DNA from: Schistosoma mansoni
Lineage: Eukaryota; Platyhelminthes; Trematoda; Strigeidida; Schistosomatidae
Direction of reading: 5' to 3'
NCBI RefSeq assembly: GCF_000237925.1
Contig: NC_031501.1
Span: forward strand, 932,286-996,285
DNA length: 64,000 nt
Shown here: positions 15,301 to 30,600 of the stretch, piece after piece
Numbering within the stretch: the stretch's first letter is position 1
Layout: each line of letters begins with the position of its first letter
Translations under genes and position numbers: made by a program
The notes under the pieces: generated by a model
What the model was told of the DNA's origin: nothing
What the model saw: only the letters and a program-made list of their open reading frames with translations
The model's database searches: none

Positions 15301-15628
15301 TCTTCTATGGCTAGTAAAAAAATATAGTTTATCAAAAGATACGATGCATAGATGGCATAACACATTGAAAAGTGTTTAGATCAAAGTTGTTAACAAAATC
15401 CGATACTATACATAGAAAAACTATTTTTTTCGCAAAAACAAAGCACAATGGGATACGAAAGCAACAGCATAACTGCTGACATGTTTTAGGCAACAAATTA
15501 TAGTTTATGACTAAATTCCATTGTCACACTCATCCATAGTTGTCCACAGTGACATCAACTGATGTAATCTAAGGTAAAAGTTGATACCTTGACTACAAAA
15601 TTCATTTCGACCCATCGAAAACGACTGG

Positions 15629-15677
<49 letters not shown>

Positions 15678-18600
15678 AAGTTTAAGTAGGTAAGTGTTAA
15701 AGGCACAAATCCAACTCAACAATCTTTACGATACCCTATAGTTGCACACATCATGTGCTTACTAGTGACTAACTTTGAGAGATAATTATCTGGATTCTAG
15801 TGGAAAGTCATGATCAGTAAAGTTTCAGCGAAGTCGGGGGGAGGGGGTAGGCAAATACTTTATTATTTATTTATTTAAACACATAAATATTGGTACAAGG
15901 AAGCACCAGATAAATATGCGCCTCACAAATCTCATTTGATTTGTGTGAGGGCTGTGATACTGCCCAGGTACCCAAACTGAAGCAGGTGATTTTCTTAGGG
16001 GACAACACCCCGAGCCTTTGACCTGAAGGTCTAGCCCACAAGTCAGTGGAGCATGGTAAGGAGATGCAGTCCCATGGTAGCCGGTGATCAACAATAGGTT
16101 CATACGCCATTCGTTCCATCAGGATACTGGAGCCCACGTGCACCATTGGTTTGGAATCAGGGTTTTCCAACTCCTCTAGGTGGACACTCCACATCCACCA
16201 ACCCGGTTAAAGCGCCGAACATTCACTTCTCATCCTCTCACTTTCGTGAACAACACCCCCGCCACGAGAAGGCAGTGAGTAGGACTTCCCTGGCAGAGGC
16301 TATATATTCGCGTGGCCATGTGAGAGCATTTCGAGAAGGAGAGCGGATTCTCCCCACTCTCGGCTGTACCAGGGCATTTGGGGGCAGGCAAATACTACGG
16401 ATAACAATGGAGGATAGTCACGTAATATCACAAATTGACCGAAGTTAACAATGTCAAGTCATTAGATGGCAAATTAGTAATCAGGAGGTTAGGTGGTCGC
16501 TATGTCTAACGACTTAGGATTTCATCCTCAGTGGGGCCATGGACTTTCATTGATGAAGAAACAGCTAGCTATCCAGTGATTCCTATCGATCAACGGTCGT
16601 TTAATGAGGATAATTCAGTGGTATGAGATGGCTGGGACACGTGTCATGTATGCCCATTCACCGACTGCCCCGACGTGCAATGCTTTATGGTGTTGGAGTT
16701 GGTTGGAAGAAAGCTAGGGGCGGCCAGACCAAAACGTGGCACAAATCCATGAAGTCACTGACAATTGGACTGAGACATGCTGGTAGGTGTAGACTACCTG
16801 GTTGGGATTCGCGAGATGATAACAATCGATGGTTAGAGACCTTGAATGACATGACACAAAATCGTTTGCAATGGCGAAGGTGCATCCACTCTTTGTGTTC
16901 TCTTTCCAAATTTATTTCATTGGATTATGCTCCTTCAGTAACATCTTCAAACCCTAATCTTTCACATAATGCCTATACTCTTACTACTTCTACCACTATG
17001 GGATTTGAATCGACAACTTCATTTCTGTGCTAATGTGTTATGGTAACTCGAACTGATGTATGTACGTACGTACGAAGTTCTACGTTGTGACTGACTGACT
17101 GACTGGTATGAAACTTCAGTATAAACTATTAGATATTTATGTACATAGCAAATTTATTTCAAAACAACCTACAATTGATTAAATAAACGCAAAATTGTAA
17201 GGAAAAGTAAATTTGTAAATTGTAAGTGAAACAATACTAAGTATATGAATGTTAGAAAAGTTTGTGAGTCATTTTATAAGAGATACAGATAGGTACCTAT
17301 ATATATACACTCACACACATAAACCGTTGAACACGAACAGAACATGGAGCCTAGAGTAACATGGTAATGCTGGAAAAATGGAATACTCATTTCACATGAT
17401 AAACAAAAAAAAACCAAACCATTACAGAGTAATTGAAATATGCAAACAACAACTTAATTAAATAAAAAAAATAAGAGACATTTACAGTGTAGGAGTGTGT
17501 AAGTGTGTAGGTGTGTGTGTGTGTGCGAGTGCGAGTATGGTCTATATGAAGAAAGTAATTTGATGTAATTAAAGACTAGTCATGATTATTATTATTATTA
17601 TTATTACTAGGCAGTAAATACAAGATCATATCAAACTACTACATACCAAACATACCTTATATACAACTATTATTGATGATCTATGTTGAAAATTTCATAC
17701 AGTACTAAATATATATTATTATTAGTGCTACTAAAATATAGGCAATTAAAAACTTGAATTCACTTAGTATTAGTAGGGGTTTGGTGGAGATTTTAGTAAT
17801 TTTATAGAGTTGAGATCATGAGTCAATTGAAGCTAGATCAACATAGAAAACTTGAAAGCATTGAACGGCCGTTTCGTCCTATTATGGGACTCCTCAGCAG
17901 TGCGCATCCAAGATCCCGCACTCGCGAATCAGTTGAAGTTAGACATTAACACCGTTGGATGCCGGCCAGCGAGGGCTCGTCCTATGACACGGTTGGGCGA
18001 TTTCCTCACTGGGTGTCTTATCCACTCCCAACGCTTCTTCCTGATTTCTTCCTCCGCTGGAATCGGGTTTGTTCTCCCCCACAGTAGGTTGTTGCAGATA
18101 GTGTCTGGCCAACGGATCCGAAGTATCTTGTGTATACAACTGTTAATAAACACTTGTATCTTCTGGATGATGACTTCCGTAGTTCTCCGAGTTTCCACCC
18201 CATACAGGAGAACTGTCTTGTCGTTTGCATTGAAAATTCTGACCTTGGTGTTGATTGAAAGTTGTTTTGAGTTGCAGATGTTCTTCAGTTGTAAATATGC
18301 TGCTCTTGCTTTGCCAATTCGCGCCTTCACATTTGCATCAGATCCGCCGTGTTCATCAATGATGTTGCCCAGATATGTAAAAGGTTTTTTATATCCTCCA
18401 AANNNNNNNNNNNNNNNNNNNNNNNNNNNNNNNNNNNNNNNNNNNNNNNNNNNNNNNNNNNNNNNNNNNNNNNNNNNNNNNNNNNNNNNNNNNNNNNNNN
18501 NNNNNNNNNNNNNNNNNNNNNNNNNNNNNNNNNNNNNNNNNNNNNNNNNNNNNNNNNNNNNNNNNNNNNNNNNNNNNNNNNNNNNNNNNNNNNNNNNNNN

Positions 18601-21600
18601 NNTGTAGCCCTGATCTATTACATTCGCAGTATATCGAACCAGCACCTACATATCTTCTTATAAGTGTCACTGCGTCAAAGACAGAAGTAATCAAGATAGC
18701 CATCGGACAACTCAAGAGCTGGAAGGCAGAAGAACCTGACAACATACCAGCTGAAGCACTGGTTTCATAAAATTAACTACAATTATGATCCACGTTTTAG
18801 AGGAGGAAGCAATCAAGAAAACGTGCTGGAAGTGGATAGAACACACATTGACGAGGCGAGCCCTCACATGTATTACTGAATTTCAAAGAAATAAAGGAAG
18901 ACCAAGGAACATATTACAACAGACATTAGAACGAAAATTGTCTAGAACTAGAAAGGAAGGTCCAGGAGTGAGTGGATGGGAATATTCTGGTCGGCGTAAA
19001 GAAATAATTGAATGAGGTGAATATACTTATTTACCTACCAAGAACTCCTTGATATCTAAACATATTACACACTGTTGATGAGACTATGGATCTTCCCAGA
19101 CTGAAGTGTACGGATTACTCTCAATTTACGCTAACCTTAACGTGTATTAATAACTGACATGTTAGCAAGTTCGACCAATCATGATAGACAGAAAGCCTAT
19201 CAGGGATGCGAGTTGGCCCCAGTTGATATATCATATAAATACGACGGGATGTAATTAACAAGGTGAGAAGTAAAAGAATTAAAATAATATGGTAGCAAAG
19301 ATAATAAGACCAAATATTGAGAATATGGTTCGAAAAGGCAGAAATAAAAATATCGTATAAACGAATATTGGAACTCAGGATCTGGAGGAAGATAAAAACA
19401 GAATACACCTGAACCGGCCATAAGTTGGAAGAAAGTTTTGGGCTGTTAAACCCAGAAATGTCACTAATCCATAATATCATTGACTATGTGCGCACATAGA
19501 ATCAAATATTTTCACCAATGACATTAAACCATGAATTTGGCTTAGATATGTAGATGATACCTTTGTTGTCATAAAAAAGATCCGTGTAAGATCTTTTTCC
19601 AAACTGATTAAATACATTCTCATCTCACATAACATTTACGAACGAGAATAGAAAATGAACATGATGAGCTATCATTTTTAGATTGCTTAGTTAAAAGAAA
19701 TCTAAGTGGAGTTCTAAATCTAACCATCTACCGAAGGCCAATGCACTCAAATCATTACATTGACTTTCATTTAACACATTCATTCAGCGCGAAAATCTCT
19801 CTAGCCGTAAATCTCTTCAGAAGAGCAAACAACATTATCGCATCCGAAGAGGATAAACAAAAAGGACGAAAGCAGCTAATTAACATCTTACAACTTGATA
19901 ATTTTCTTATGAAAACATGTTACTGCTAAATAATCCGAACGAAACAGCATGGATTGGTACTGTAGTTTCACCATACCACCATGATACAGCATAGAACAAA
20001 TGTATATTACAAAACAAGGAACACCCTTCAAAATACTTTAGTTCGCTTAAAGGAAATATCCCATTTGTGCCAGCAGAAATGTGTCTACAAATTGGGGTGT
20101 GTAGATTGTGGTGCCTTCTATATAGGAGAGCCATCTCGTGAAATCTTGACTTGAGGCAAACATCTTAGGTACACTAATAAACCACCTAATAATCCCGTAG
20201 AACTGGAAAGACTCCAAATTAAACGGCAATAGCAGTTCATGCCATTTTCAACACCATCAAAATATTACAAAAAGGCTTTCCCAACTACCGAGAAAGGCAA
20301 GTGGCTGAAGCTTTTCATATACTGTTTAATCATACTGCCTTCAGTAGAAAATAAAGCATCAGATCTACACATACATACATACATACATACAACTGTTATC
20401 TTAACACAATTTTCTTCCCTTTTCACACCACATTTTTCATACACACTACAGCAAATTCTTACTTTCATCATTGTTAACATTATTAAATGACTTGTTTAGT
20501 ATACAGTTAACCGGAGAATCATATACTCATTTATATTCGATCATTTTAATGTTTGATCATATTTCCCTGAAAATGTTTGAACCAGATTGTTAAGCGAAAT
20601 GTTGGATTTCATTAAAGTTTAATTTTTGACATTCTTTACACACATAATTTTCTTCTTTAATGTCTTACACTAATTTGGATCCCAACTACTGTGAAACTAT
20701 TCGTTCAAACTTAGAGAAAAGTTCATATGAGTGATATAAGTTTGAATCCCACAGGAAGCACCACTCCTTTAAAGACTACAGCTATGCCTTGATGATGATT
20801 GGTAAATAACACGAAACTCAGGTCAAGGAGGGTTTCTTGTTGACTATTTTTAAACCGCCTAACGAGTCGAGATGGTGCAAGGGATGCTGAGTCACTTATA
20901 TTAACGACCACATTCGATAAGCACTAAGAGGGAGTAGATAAACATAACTTTGTTAAGTACTCGGTAATTAGGGGGGTTGTTTGAGGAGATTTTTAGTGAT
21001 TTTTTATATATAGTTAAAATCATGAGTCAATTGAAGCTAGATCCCTTTATCATATGCTCACTAGCGACTGGCTCCAAGAAGTATTTCCTGGAGTTCTAGT
21101 GAGAAGCAGTAACCAGTGTAGTTCAACCAGGTCTGCTGGGAGATATCAACTCACTGAAGACATTGGTGAAATGGTTGCTCAACTTCGTGGATTGGTTGAA
21201 GTTAGATATTAACACCGTTGGATGCCAGCTGGCTCAGTGGTCCATCGCTTAAGTGTTCGCGCGCGAGACTGACCGGTCCTGGGTTCGAATCTTGCGAGTG
21301 CGGGATCGTGGATGCGCACTGCTGAGGAGTCCCACAATAGGACGAAACGACCTTCTAGTGCTTTGAGGTTTTCCATGGTGGTCTAGCTTCAGTTGACTCA
21401 TGATTGTAAAGTCTTATTATAAATCACTATAATTAAGATAACAGTAGTTGACATAATCTCAAATACTTGTATTTTAAAATGTAAATAATCAACACTTGAT
21501 CAGGTATTTGTTGAAATGGGTTTCTAACTAATATTAGTTACCGTGATGAATCAAAGTTTTTTGGTTGATGTAACTTTTTTCTTTCTCAAAAAAAGGGTGA

Positions 21601-24600
21601 AATTCAATTGGCTGACACATGAGTATACTTCATAAATTTACTAATCAAACTACAAATATGGCTCAGAATTGATCACAATGGCGTAGGTGTATACACTCTT
21701 TGTGTTCTACCAAATTCTAATCTTCTGAATTCTTCATATCTCTATCTTTTTCTCTTTTCAAACTTATTTCACTGGATTAAACTCCTTGAATAACATCTTC
21801 AAACCCTAATCTTTCACATTAATACTTATACTCTTACTACTTCTACCACTATGGGATTTGAATCGACAACTGCATCTCTGTGCTAATGTGGTATGGCAAC
21901 TCAAACTGATGTATGTACGTACGTACGAAGTTCTACGTTGTGACTGACTGACTGATCAATGATCTCACACGTGGGATTCACACCCAGAACCTTCAGTCTT
22001 GTGTATGAACACTTAAGTAAGAAAATTTCATGTATCATGTGAAAATTCAATGTCTGATCACATAGTACGATACTCCTTTTTTTGAAAAAAAACATAAAGT
22101 TAATAATAGGTATTTAGTAAAAACAAGCTACATTAAATCATGTATAATGTATTTATAAACATACTATACATTAATACAGATTAGATTACATTTGTGTGTG
22201 ATATATTACTTAAATCATATGTGACAATAACAAACAACTCTCCCTCATCCATTGTTTCATATGTGATAAACGCTTTTTAAAAAGTAAGTATTATATACAA
22301 ATGTAAATGTGTGTAATTAACTTTTAGGAAGGAGATATTTCTGTTCAGTGTTTTTCTAGCACGGTTAATTCTTTTTACAGAGAATCCAAGTGGGCGGTAT
22401 TATATCCTAGTGAAGATTAAAATACGGGTAACTTTTGAGAACGATTAATGGACTAGTATATCTATACTCCCCTCATTATAAGCTTCCCTTTGACCTGTAG
22501 ATTATTATTATTATTATTATTATACGATTTAATGTTCTTAAGTTATGTTCAGCTTATTGATTATAGTCACCCCACATTCACGGGCACTTTTTGGTTCGAT
22601 CTTGTATAAATGTTATTTCCTATTTTATGGTGTGATACGGTCTGTTTGGCTGATATATAAACCAAGTATGTTTGAAACATATGATTCGCACAGTGAGAGG
22701 TGTTATTGGCATTCTGGACTCAACTGGACGGGCTAGGCGAATAAAGGACCAATAAGGACGCTAGGCTATTGATACCGGTCGATCGTCATCGGTTTAACAC
22801 AGTACAAAGATTGAATAAGTCGTATTTCGATTGACGAGTAAATCATATGGTAACTAGCGGCCTAAGCTACTCCACAAGGGGTAACAGGCATAAGTAAGAT
22901 ATTTCAGAAACCGTCTAAACCGTATTGTTTGTGTTTATGAAAGTTCTAAATAGATATGGAGTGAAAACGAAAAACAGATTAGGAGGAGGAGAAGGGAATT
23001 CTTAAGTCCCGATTTGGAGTAATTATAGTGAAAACCAGTTAAACTGTACAGTATATTTTGTAACAAATTTCAAAGCTTCATGAATTCATAATAAATGAAA
23101 TGAAGTAAACATGACTATATCCAAACAAGTGTAATTTAATACTTGGCAGAATAAAGCTTTACGTCGAAGTGGATTAACTGGAGTTGCACTAGGCCGGAAG
23201 AAAGTTAAACGGGCAAATCCAAAATGTGGCACCAGTTCATGAAGTTACTAGCTTTCAGTATGAGGTTGTGGAGATTGTTGATGTTCAAGAAATCATGAGT
23301 TGAACTAAGTTAGATCACCATTGAAAACCCGGAAGCACCAGACGACCGTTCTGTCCTAGTACGGGACTTCTAAGCAATGAGCATCAAAGATCCTACACGC
23401 AGGACTCGAATTCAGAGGCTTCGGTCTCGGGAGAACATGTAACATCTAGGCCACTGAGCCGGGATCCAACGGTGTTAATGTCTAACTTCAACCAATCGTG
23501 GATGAGCACTGCCGAGGAGCACCATACTCCGACGAAACAATCGTTCACTGCTTCCAGGTTTGCAAGGGTGGCCTGACGTTGATCGGTTCATGATTTTAAT
23601 GAAAGTTATTAACTTGTTGAACTGAGTCACATAGGTGTAGGTACAGAATATTTGATTGGAGTCTGTACGACCATTATAACCAACTGTTGAATACGTTTGA
23701 TGACATAATTGAAAATCAGTTAAAATAGCACAGATGCATTCACTTCTTTGCTTGAAATACTCACAGTTTTTATTGAGTAAACTTATTCTTTCTGTATATC
23801 TGTCTGGTGTTGTCCACTATCACCCATACTCTTATTACTTCCAAAATTTTGCGATTTGTCCAGTCGTGCTAGTGTGTCATAGTAAATTAGGTTCATGTAT
23901 AAGCTTTCAGTTAACACATTAACCACTATTATACGACTTAATATTCCTAATTTGTTGCCAGCCTATTACTTACACTTTCTCCTCCTGTATATGCAAATCG
24001 TTGCTTCAGGACTGGTCCGCGTCAACATCTGAACTAAGGATAGGGAGTGAAGTAGTCAGACGCATAGACAACTTCACCTAATGCGTTAGTGTCTGACGAA
24101 ATCTCAGCATGGATTCAGAAAGCTCGTTTGGCTTTTGCCAACTTACGTCACCTATGGCGAAGACGAGATATCCGTCTATCAATTAAGGGACGAGTATACT
24201 GCACAGCATTTCGTTCTACTTCATGGCTGTGAAACGTGGCCATTAAGAGTAGAAGATACTCGTAAGTTACTTGTATTTGACCACAGATGTCTTAGAAATA
24301 TTGCTCGCATCTGCTGGGATCACCAGGTAAGTAATAGTGAAGTTAGACGTCAGGGTATTAGGGAATGATGGTAAATCAGTTGATGAGGTTGTGAATCTTC
24401 ATCGACTGAGATGGTTGGACCACGTGTTACGTATGCCACCACGCGCTATGCTGACTAGTGTAGGGGATGGTTGGAAGAAAGTTAGGGGCGGCCAAACCAA
24501 AACGTGACATCAGTGCTTGAAGTCACTAGTCTTCTAGTCTGAGCCATGTTGGTAGATGCAGACTACTTGGTTGGGGTCCGCGTGACTATCGTAGCCAATG

Positions 24601-27600
24601 GTTGGAGACTCTGGGTGACGTTGTTCAGAATCGATCACAATGGCATAGGTGTATACACTTTGTCTTCCCTTAAACTGTGGGATTAAAATTACTTCATACC
24701 TTTCTTTCTACGATTTAATTCTTTCTTCCTGTATTATATCGTTATACACAATCTTTCTTTTATATATTACTACCATTGAAGTAACTGCTTCTATAAAGTT
24801 GATGTTCATTCTGTTGTGCTAATGAGATGTGTCAACTGGACCAAATGCATATATGTGCTGGTTTCTACGTTGTAGATGACCGACTGACTGTTACTTACAG
24901 TTTACCATATTCATAGACATTTTTGGCTTACGATTTCCCATTTGATGGTGCGATATGGTTCAGTATGTCTAAATATAAACCCATACCTACTTGAAATGTA
25001 ACATAATAAAGATTGGTGGATGAATTCTCTTTTAGACTTAAGGTAGGAAATAGAGAAAGACTTGAGAATAATGAGCCAATAGGAAATCAGTTCGCGTCGA
25101 CTTAAGGTTAACCGTGAAGGTCAAGAGTGTAATCAGTCAATTCTAGGGTGCTGAGCTATAAACGGAACAATTGACACAAAATAGAAAAAATTTGTAGTCA
25201 GAATTCTGATTGGTGATTTTTAAGACGTGATATCGATTAGCGATCTCAAGTGATAACACATCCTGTATCAGATTTTATGCTTATTAATTGAAATGAATAA
25301 AACAAAACTTACTTGGACCTGAATGAATTGTATTCGCACGAGCTTGTTGTTCTTTTTCTCGACGATCTAATTCGGCTGCACGAGCTTCAAGTTCAGCTTG
25401 TCTACGTTCCAAAGCTAAGACGTTTTCATTACCACCACCAGCTGTAGCTTTTGCATATGGTGAATACATTTCTGTAGGTGGTATTGGTGGTGGGGGAATA
25501 TCAAAAACATAATTTTTATTTCGATTATCTGAAGATGGTTCGTTAGTTTCAGGTGTTAAAGATTCATATTCTTTGAGAGAAGCGAAAAAAAAGAGGGAAA
25601 GGAAACAGGACTATTAGGACTAACAGAAAACTGGTCGATAGATAAAGTTACAAATTTCGTTGGATGCTTATTGTTAATTAGTATTTCATAGATAAAGCGA
25701 AAGTGCCTTGTCTCAATAACAAAAAAATTATTGGGGCTGTTTGATTAATTACCTCACCATCCTGATGGGAGATCTAAACGCTAAAGTCGTAGTGGACAAC
25801 ACAGAATATGAAGATATAATGGGACGACATAGACTGGGAAAGGGAAATGAAAATGGGGAGAGATTTGTAAATCTAAGTACATTCAACAAATCGGTTATAG
25901 GCGGCACAATACTTCCACACAAACGCATACACAAAGCCACATGGATCTCACCGGACCACACCACAGAGAACCAGATAGATCATATTTGTATCAACAAAGA
26001 ATTCCGAAGGACAATGGAAGATGTGAGAACCAGGAGAGGAGCTAACATAGCTTCAAATCACCACCTGGTTGTGGCCAAGATGAAAATGAAGCTAAAGAAA
26101 CACTGGACAGCTAAGGAAACATTAATACGAAGGTTCAATACAGCCTTCCTTCGAGGCACTCACAAATTCAACGAATTCAAGATAACTCTCAACAACGGGT
26201 TCCAAGCTCTACAGGATCAACTGAAAGAACAGGAAACTACGATGGAGGACAACTGGAAAGGGATCAAAGAAGTAATAACTTCAACGTGTTAGGAGATTCT
26301 GGGTCGCAAGAAGCATCATTATAAGGAACGGATCTCTATGGGAACCCTGGACAAGGATCAAGAAAGGAAGAACAAGGAGACAGCAATTAACAACAGTCGA
26401 ACACGAGCAGAGAAAGTCAAGGCGCAAGCAGAGTACGCAGAAGCAAACAGGCAAGTGAAGGAGAGAATTAAAGCCGACAAGTAGAATTAAATGGGAGAAC
26501 TAGCAACGACGGCGGGAAAAGCTGCAAGAGAAGGGAATATGGAACAACTATATGATACAAAGAAGAAACTAGCAGGGAGATATAGTAAACCACAGAGACC
26601 AGTAAAGGGCAAAGAAGGGAAGACAATCACAGAGATTCAAGAACAAAGGAAAAGATGGGTAGAATATTTCGAGGAACTGCTCAATAGATCAGCTCCATTG
26701 AATCTACTGGATATCGAAGCGGCACACACTGACCTTCCAGCAGATGTCACTCCACTAACGAGCGGAGAAATAAAAGGTGGCCATCGGGCAAATCAAGAAT
26801 GGGAAAGCGGCAGGACCTGACAATATACCAGCTGAAGCACTGAAGTCAGACATTGAAGTAACTGCAAACATGCTTCACCTTCTATTCAAGAAGATTTGGG
26901 AAGAGGAACAAGTGCCAACGGACTGGGAAGAAGGATACCTCATCGAGATACCAAAGAAATGAGATCTGAGCAAATGTGAGAATTACGGAGAAATCACACT
27001 GTTGTCAGTACCAGGAAAAGTTTTCAACAGTGTTGCTGAACCGGATGAAAGACGCAGTAGACACACAACTTCGAGATCAACAGGCTGGATTCCGTAAGGA
27101 TCGGTCGTGCACAGACCAGATTGCGACACTACGTGTCATCGTTGAACAATCAATTGAGTGGAACTCATCACTATACATCAACTTCATTAACTATGAGAAG
27201 GCGTTTGACAGTGTGGACAAGAGGACGTTATGGAAACTTCTTCGACACTATGGAGTTCCTGAAAAGATTGTCAACATTATCCAGAACTCATACGATGGAC
27301 TACAGTGCAAAGTGGTGCATGGAGGACAGCTGACTTTTCAGTAAGGACCGGAGTCAGACAAGGTTGTCTACTCTCCCCCTTATTTCTTCTGGTGATTGAC
27401 TGGATTATGAAGACTTCGACATCTGAGGGTAAGCACGGAATACAATGGACTTCTCAGAATCAATTAAATGATTTGGACTTCGCAGATGACCTAGCCCTCC
27501 TCTCTCACACACACGAACAAATACAGACAAAGACAGCAAATGTAGCAGCAGCCTCTGCATCGACAGGTCTCCACATTCACAAAGGAAAAAGCAAGATTCT

Positions 27601-30600
27601 CAAATACAACACGGAGAACACCAACCCAGTCACACTTGATGACGAAATTCTGGAAGATGTAGAATCATTCACGTACCTGGGAAGCATCATTGATAAACAA
27701 GGAGGATCGGAAGCAGATGTAAAGGCGAGGATTGGCAAAGCAAGGACCGCATTCCTACAATTGAAGAACATATGGAACTCAAAACAACTATCAACTAATT
27801 TCAAAGTGAGAATCTTCAATAAGAACGTCAAGACAGTCCTACTGTATGGAGCAGGAAGGTGGAGAACTAATACATCCTTCGTCAAGAAGGTACAAGCATT
27901 TATAAACAGTTGTCTACGCAAAAGACTCAACATTCACTGGCCGTATACTATCAGCAACAGCGTTTTATGGGAGAGGACAAACTACTTTCCAGTTGAAGAG
28001 GAAATTAAGAAAAGAAGTTGAAAGTGCATAGGACATACATTGAGGAAACCACCTAACTGCATCAAGAGGCAATCCCTTGCTTGGAATCCAGTAAGGGAAA
28101 CGGAAAAGAGGAAGACCAAAGAACACACTGAGTCGAGAAATGGAAGCAGACATGAAAAAGATGAATGTTAACTGGAAAGAACTGGAAAGGATTGCCCAGG
28201 ACAGGGTTGGGTGGAGAGTGCTGGTGTGCGGCCTATGCTCCTCCACGAGGGGTGACAGGCATAAGTAATTAAGCTTATTTATTTATTTAAACGCATAAAT
28301 ATTAGTACAAAGTGGCATCAGATACAGATGCGCCACACAAATCTCACTTGATTTGTGTGTGGGCTGTGATACTGCCTGGGTGCCCAAACTGAAGCAGGTG
28401 GTTTTCTTGGGGAGCCACACCCGGAACCTTTGACCTGAAGGTTTAGTCCACAAGGCAGTGGAGCATGGTAAGGAGATGCAGTCCCATGGTAGCCGGTGAC
28501 CAATAATTGGTTCATACGCCATTTGTTCCTTCAGGATACTGGAGCCCATGTGCACCATTGGTTTGGAATCAGGGTTTCCCAACTCCACTAGGTGGACTTT
28601 CCGTGTCCACCAACCCGGTTAAAGCGCCGGACATTCGCTTTTCGTCCTCTCGATTTCGTAAGCAACACCCCCACAACGAGAAGGCTACTATTTATTGAAC
28701 TAAACGGTGGTCATTAAAAATTTTCGCTGAACTAAAAATTCAAGTTCAGATGTTGGGTTAACACTAGTGTGTGAGTGAAAGTCAAGTAAAGCTAGTAAAT
28801 AAATTACTTAATAAAATAAGAACCAAATTATGATGAAGTTACATTTAGTTACTATATAAATATACAGGTGTTATGACCTTCATTATTACAACCCAGCTAC
28901 TCTTATTGCTTAGTATTTTTGGACACTATTTCACTTGACAAGTCCCCAAATCAGAACACAGTTGAACAGGAACGTAATTATATTCCAAATAAACAAAGGT
29001 TGAATGGAAGTAGGAATCCAAATAAGAAGAACGTTAGTGTATTCATAATTTTACACAAGATACTAAATTCTTCTGCAAGTATCTGTTGGCGCTGACTGGC
29101 TGAAAAGTGCCCAATCGATGTGAACCAACACAATCCTTTACGGAACATACTTTAATTCAATCCTTATCCCACTAACGTCATAACTCGTCTAAATGGACAG
29201 GACAACACTATGGAGGCTTCGTTAACACTACGGAGTGCCTGAGAAGATAGCCAATATAATACGGAATTCCTATGATGGATTGAACTGCAAAATCGTGCAT
29301 GGAGGACAGTTCACTGACTCGTTCAAAGTAAAGACCGGTGTCAGGCAAGGTTGCTTACTCTCACCCTTTCTCTTTCTCCTGGTGATCGACTGGATTATAA
29401 AGACATCAACATCTGGGGGGAAGCACGGGATACAGTAGACAGCTAGGATGCAGCTGGACGATCTAAACTTCGTAGATGATCTGGTTCTTCTATCACGCAC
29501 GCAACAACAAATGAAGAAGAAAACAACCAGTGTAGCAGCAGACTCAGCACCAGTGTAAGTCTCATCACACACAAAGGGAAAAGCAAGATTCTCAGATACA
29601 ACACAACATCCACCAACTAAATCATACTTGACGGAAAAGCTTTGGAGGATATAAAAACCTTTACATATCTGGGCAACATCATTGATGAACACGGCGGATC
29701 TGATGCAAATGTGAAGGCGCGAATTGGCAAAGCAAGAGCAGCATATTTACAACTGAAGAACATCTGCAACTCAAAACAACTTTCAATCAACACCAAGGTC
29801 AGAATTTTCAATGCAAACGACAAGACAGTTCTCCTGTATGGGGTGGAAACTCGGAGAACTACGGAAGTCATCATCCAGAAGATACAAGTGTTTATTAACA
29901 GTTGTATACACAAGATACTTCGGATCCGTTGGCCAGACACTATCTGCAACAACCTACTGTGGGGGAGAACAAACCAGATTCCAGCGGAGGAAGAAATCAG
30001 GAAGAAGCGTTGGGAGTGGATAAGACACACATTGAGGAAATCGCCCAACTGTGTCATAAGACAAGCCCTCACATGGAATCCTGAAGGCCAAAGGAGAAGA
30101 GGAAGACCGAAGAACACATTGTGCCGAGAAATGGAAACAGACATAAGAATGAGCAACAACTGGATAGAACTAGAAAGGAAGGCCCAGGACAGAGTGACTG
30201 GGTTGGAGAATGCTGGTCGGCGGCCTATGTTCCATTGGGGGTAACAGGCGTAAGTAAGTTATCCCGCTAACAACAGTTTATTTCCACACGTAATAAGGAT
30301 TTTTATCTAGTCTAATCAATTAAGTTAGATAAATCCCTTATAAGTTAGATTCGTAAATCACTTGTCAAGTACAACTTTGTCCAGTTAACTTAAAGCCATA
30401 CGTTCTTTTTTATTTCGGGGCTGTGGATAATACTCAGATGCTGGAATAACCATCGAATTAATGACCTATTGACTGAAAGCTAGATGCTCTGACTACTGGG
30501 TCACAGCTTCATAAGATGAACTGGAAAGTATAAATGATAATATAAGGAGTAAAACATGATCAAACTGAAGACAAGCATTACAGACAGTAACTTGTGTCTC

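Noticed and set aside
17852-18745. Long ORFs running through the assembly gap (up to 251 codons)
   Set aside because: Their length comes from the run of Ns; only the SR2-like part at 17929-18402 is meaningful.
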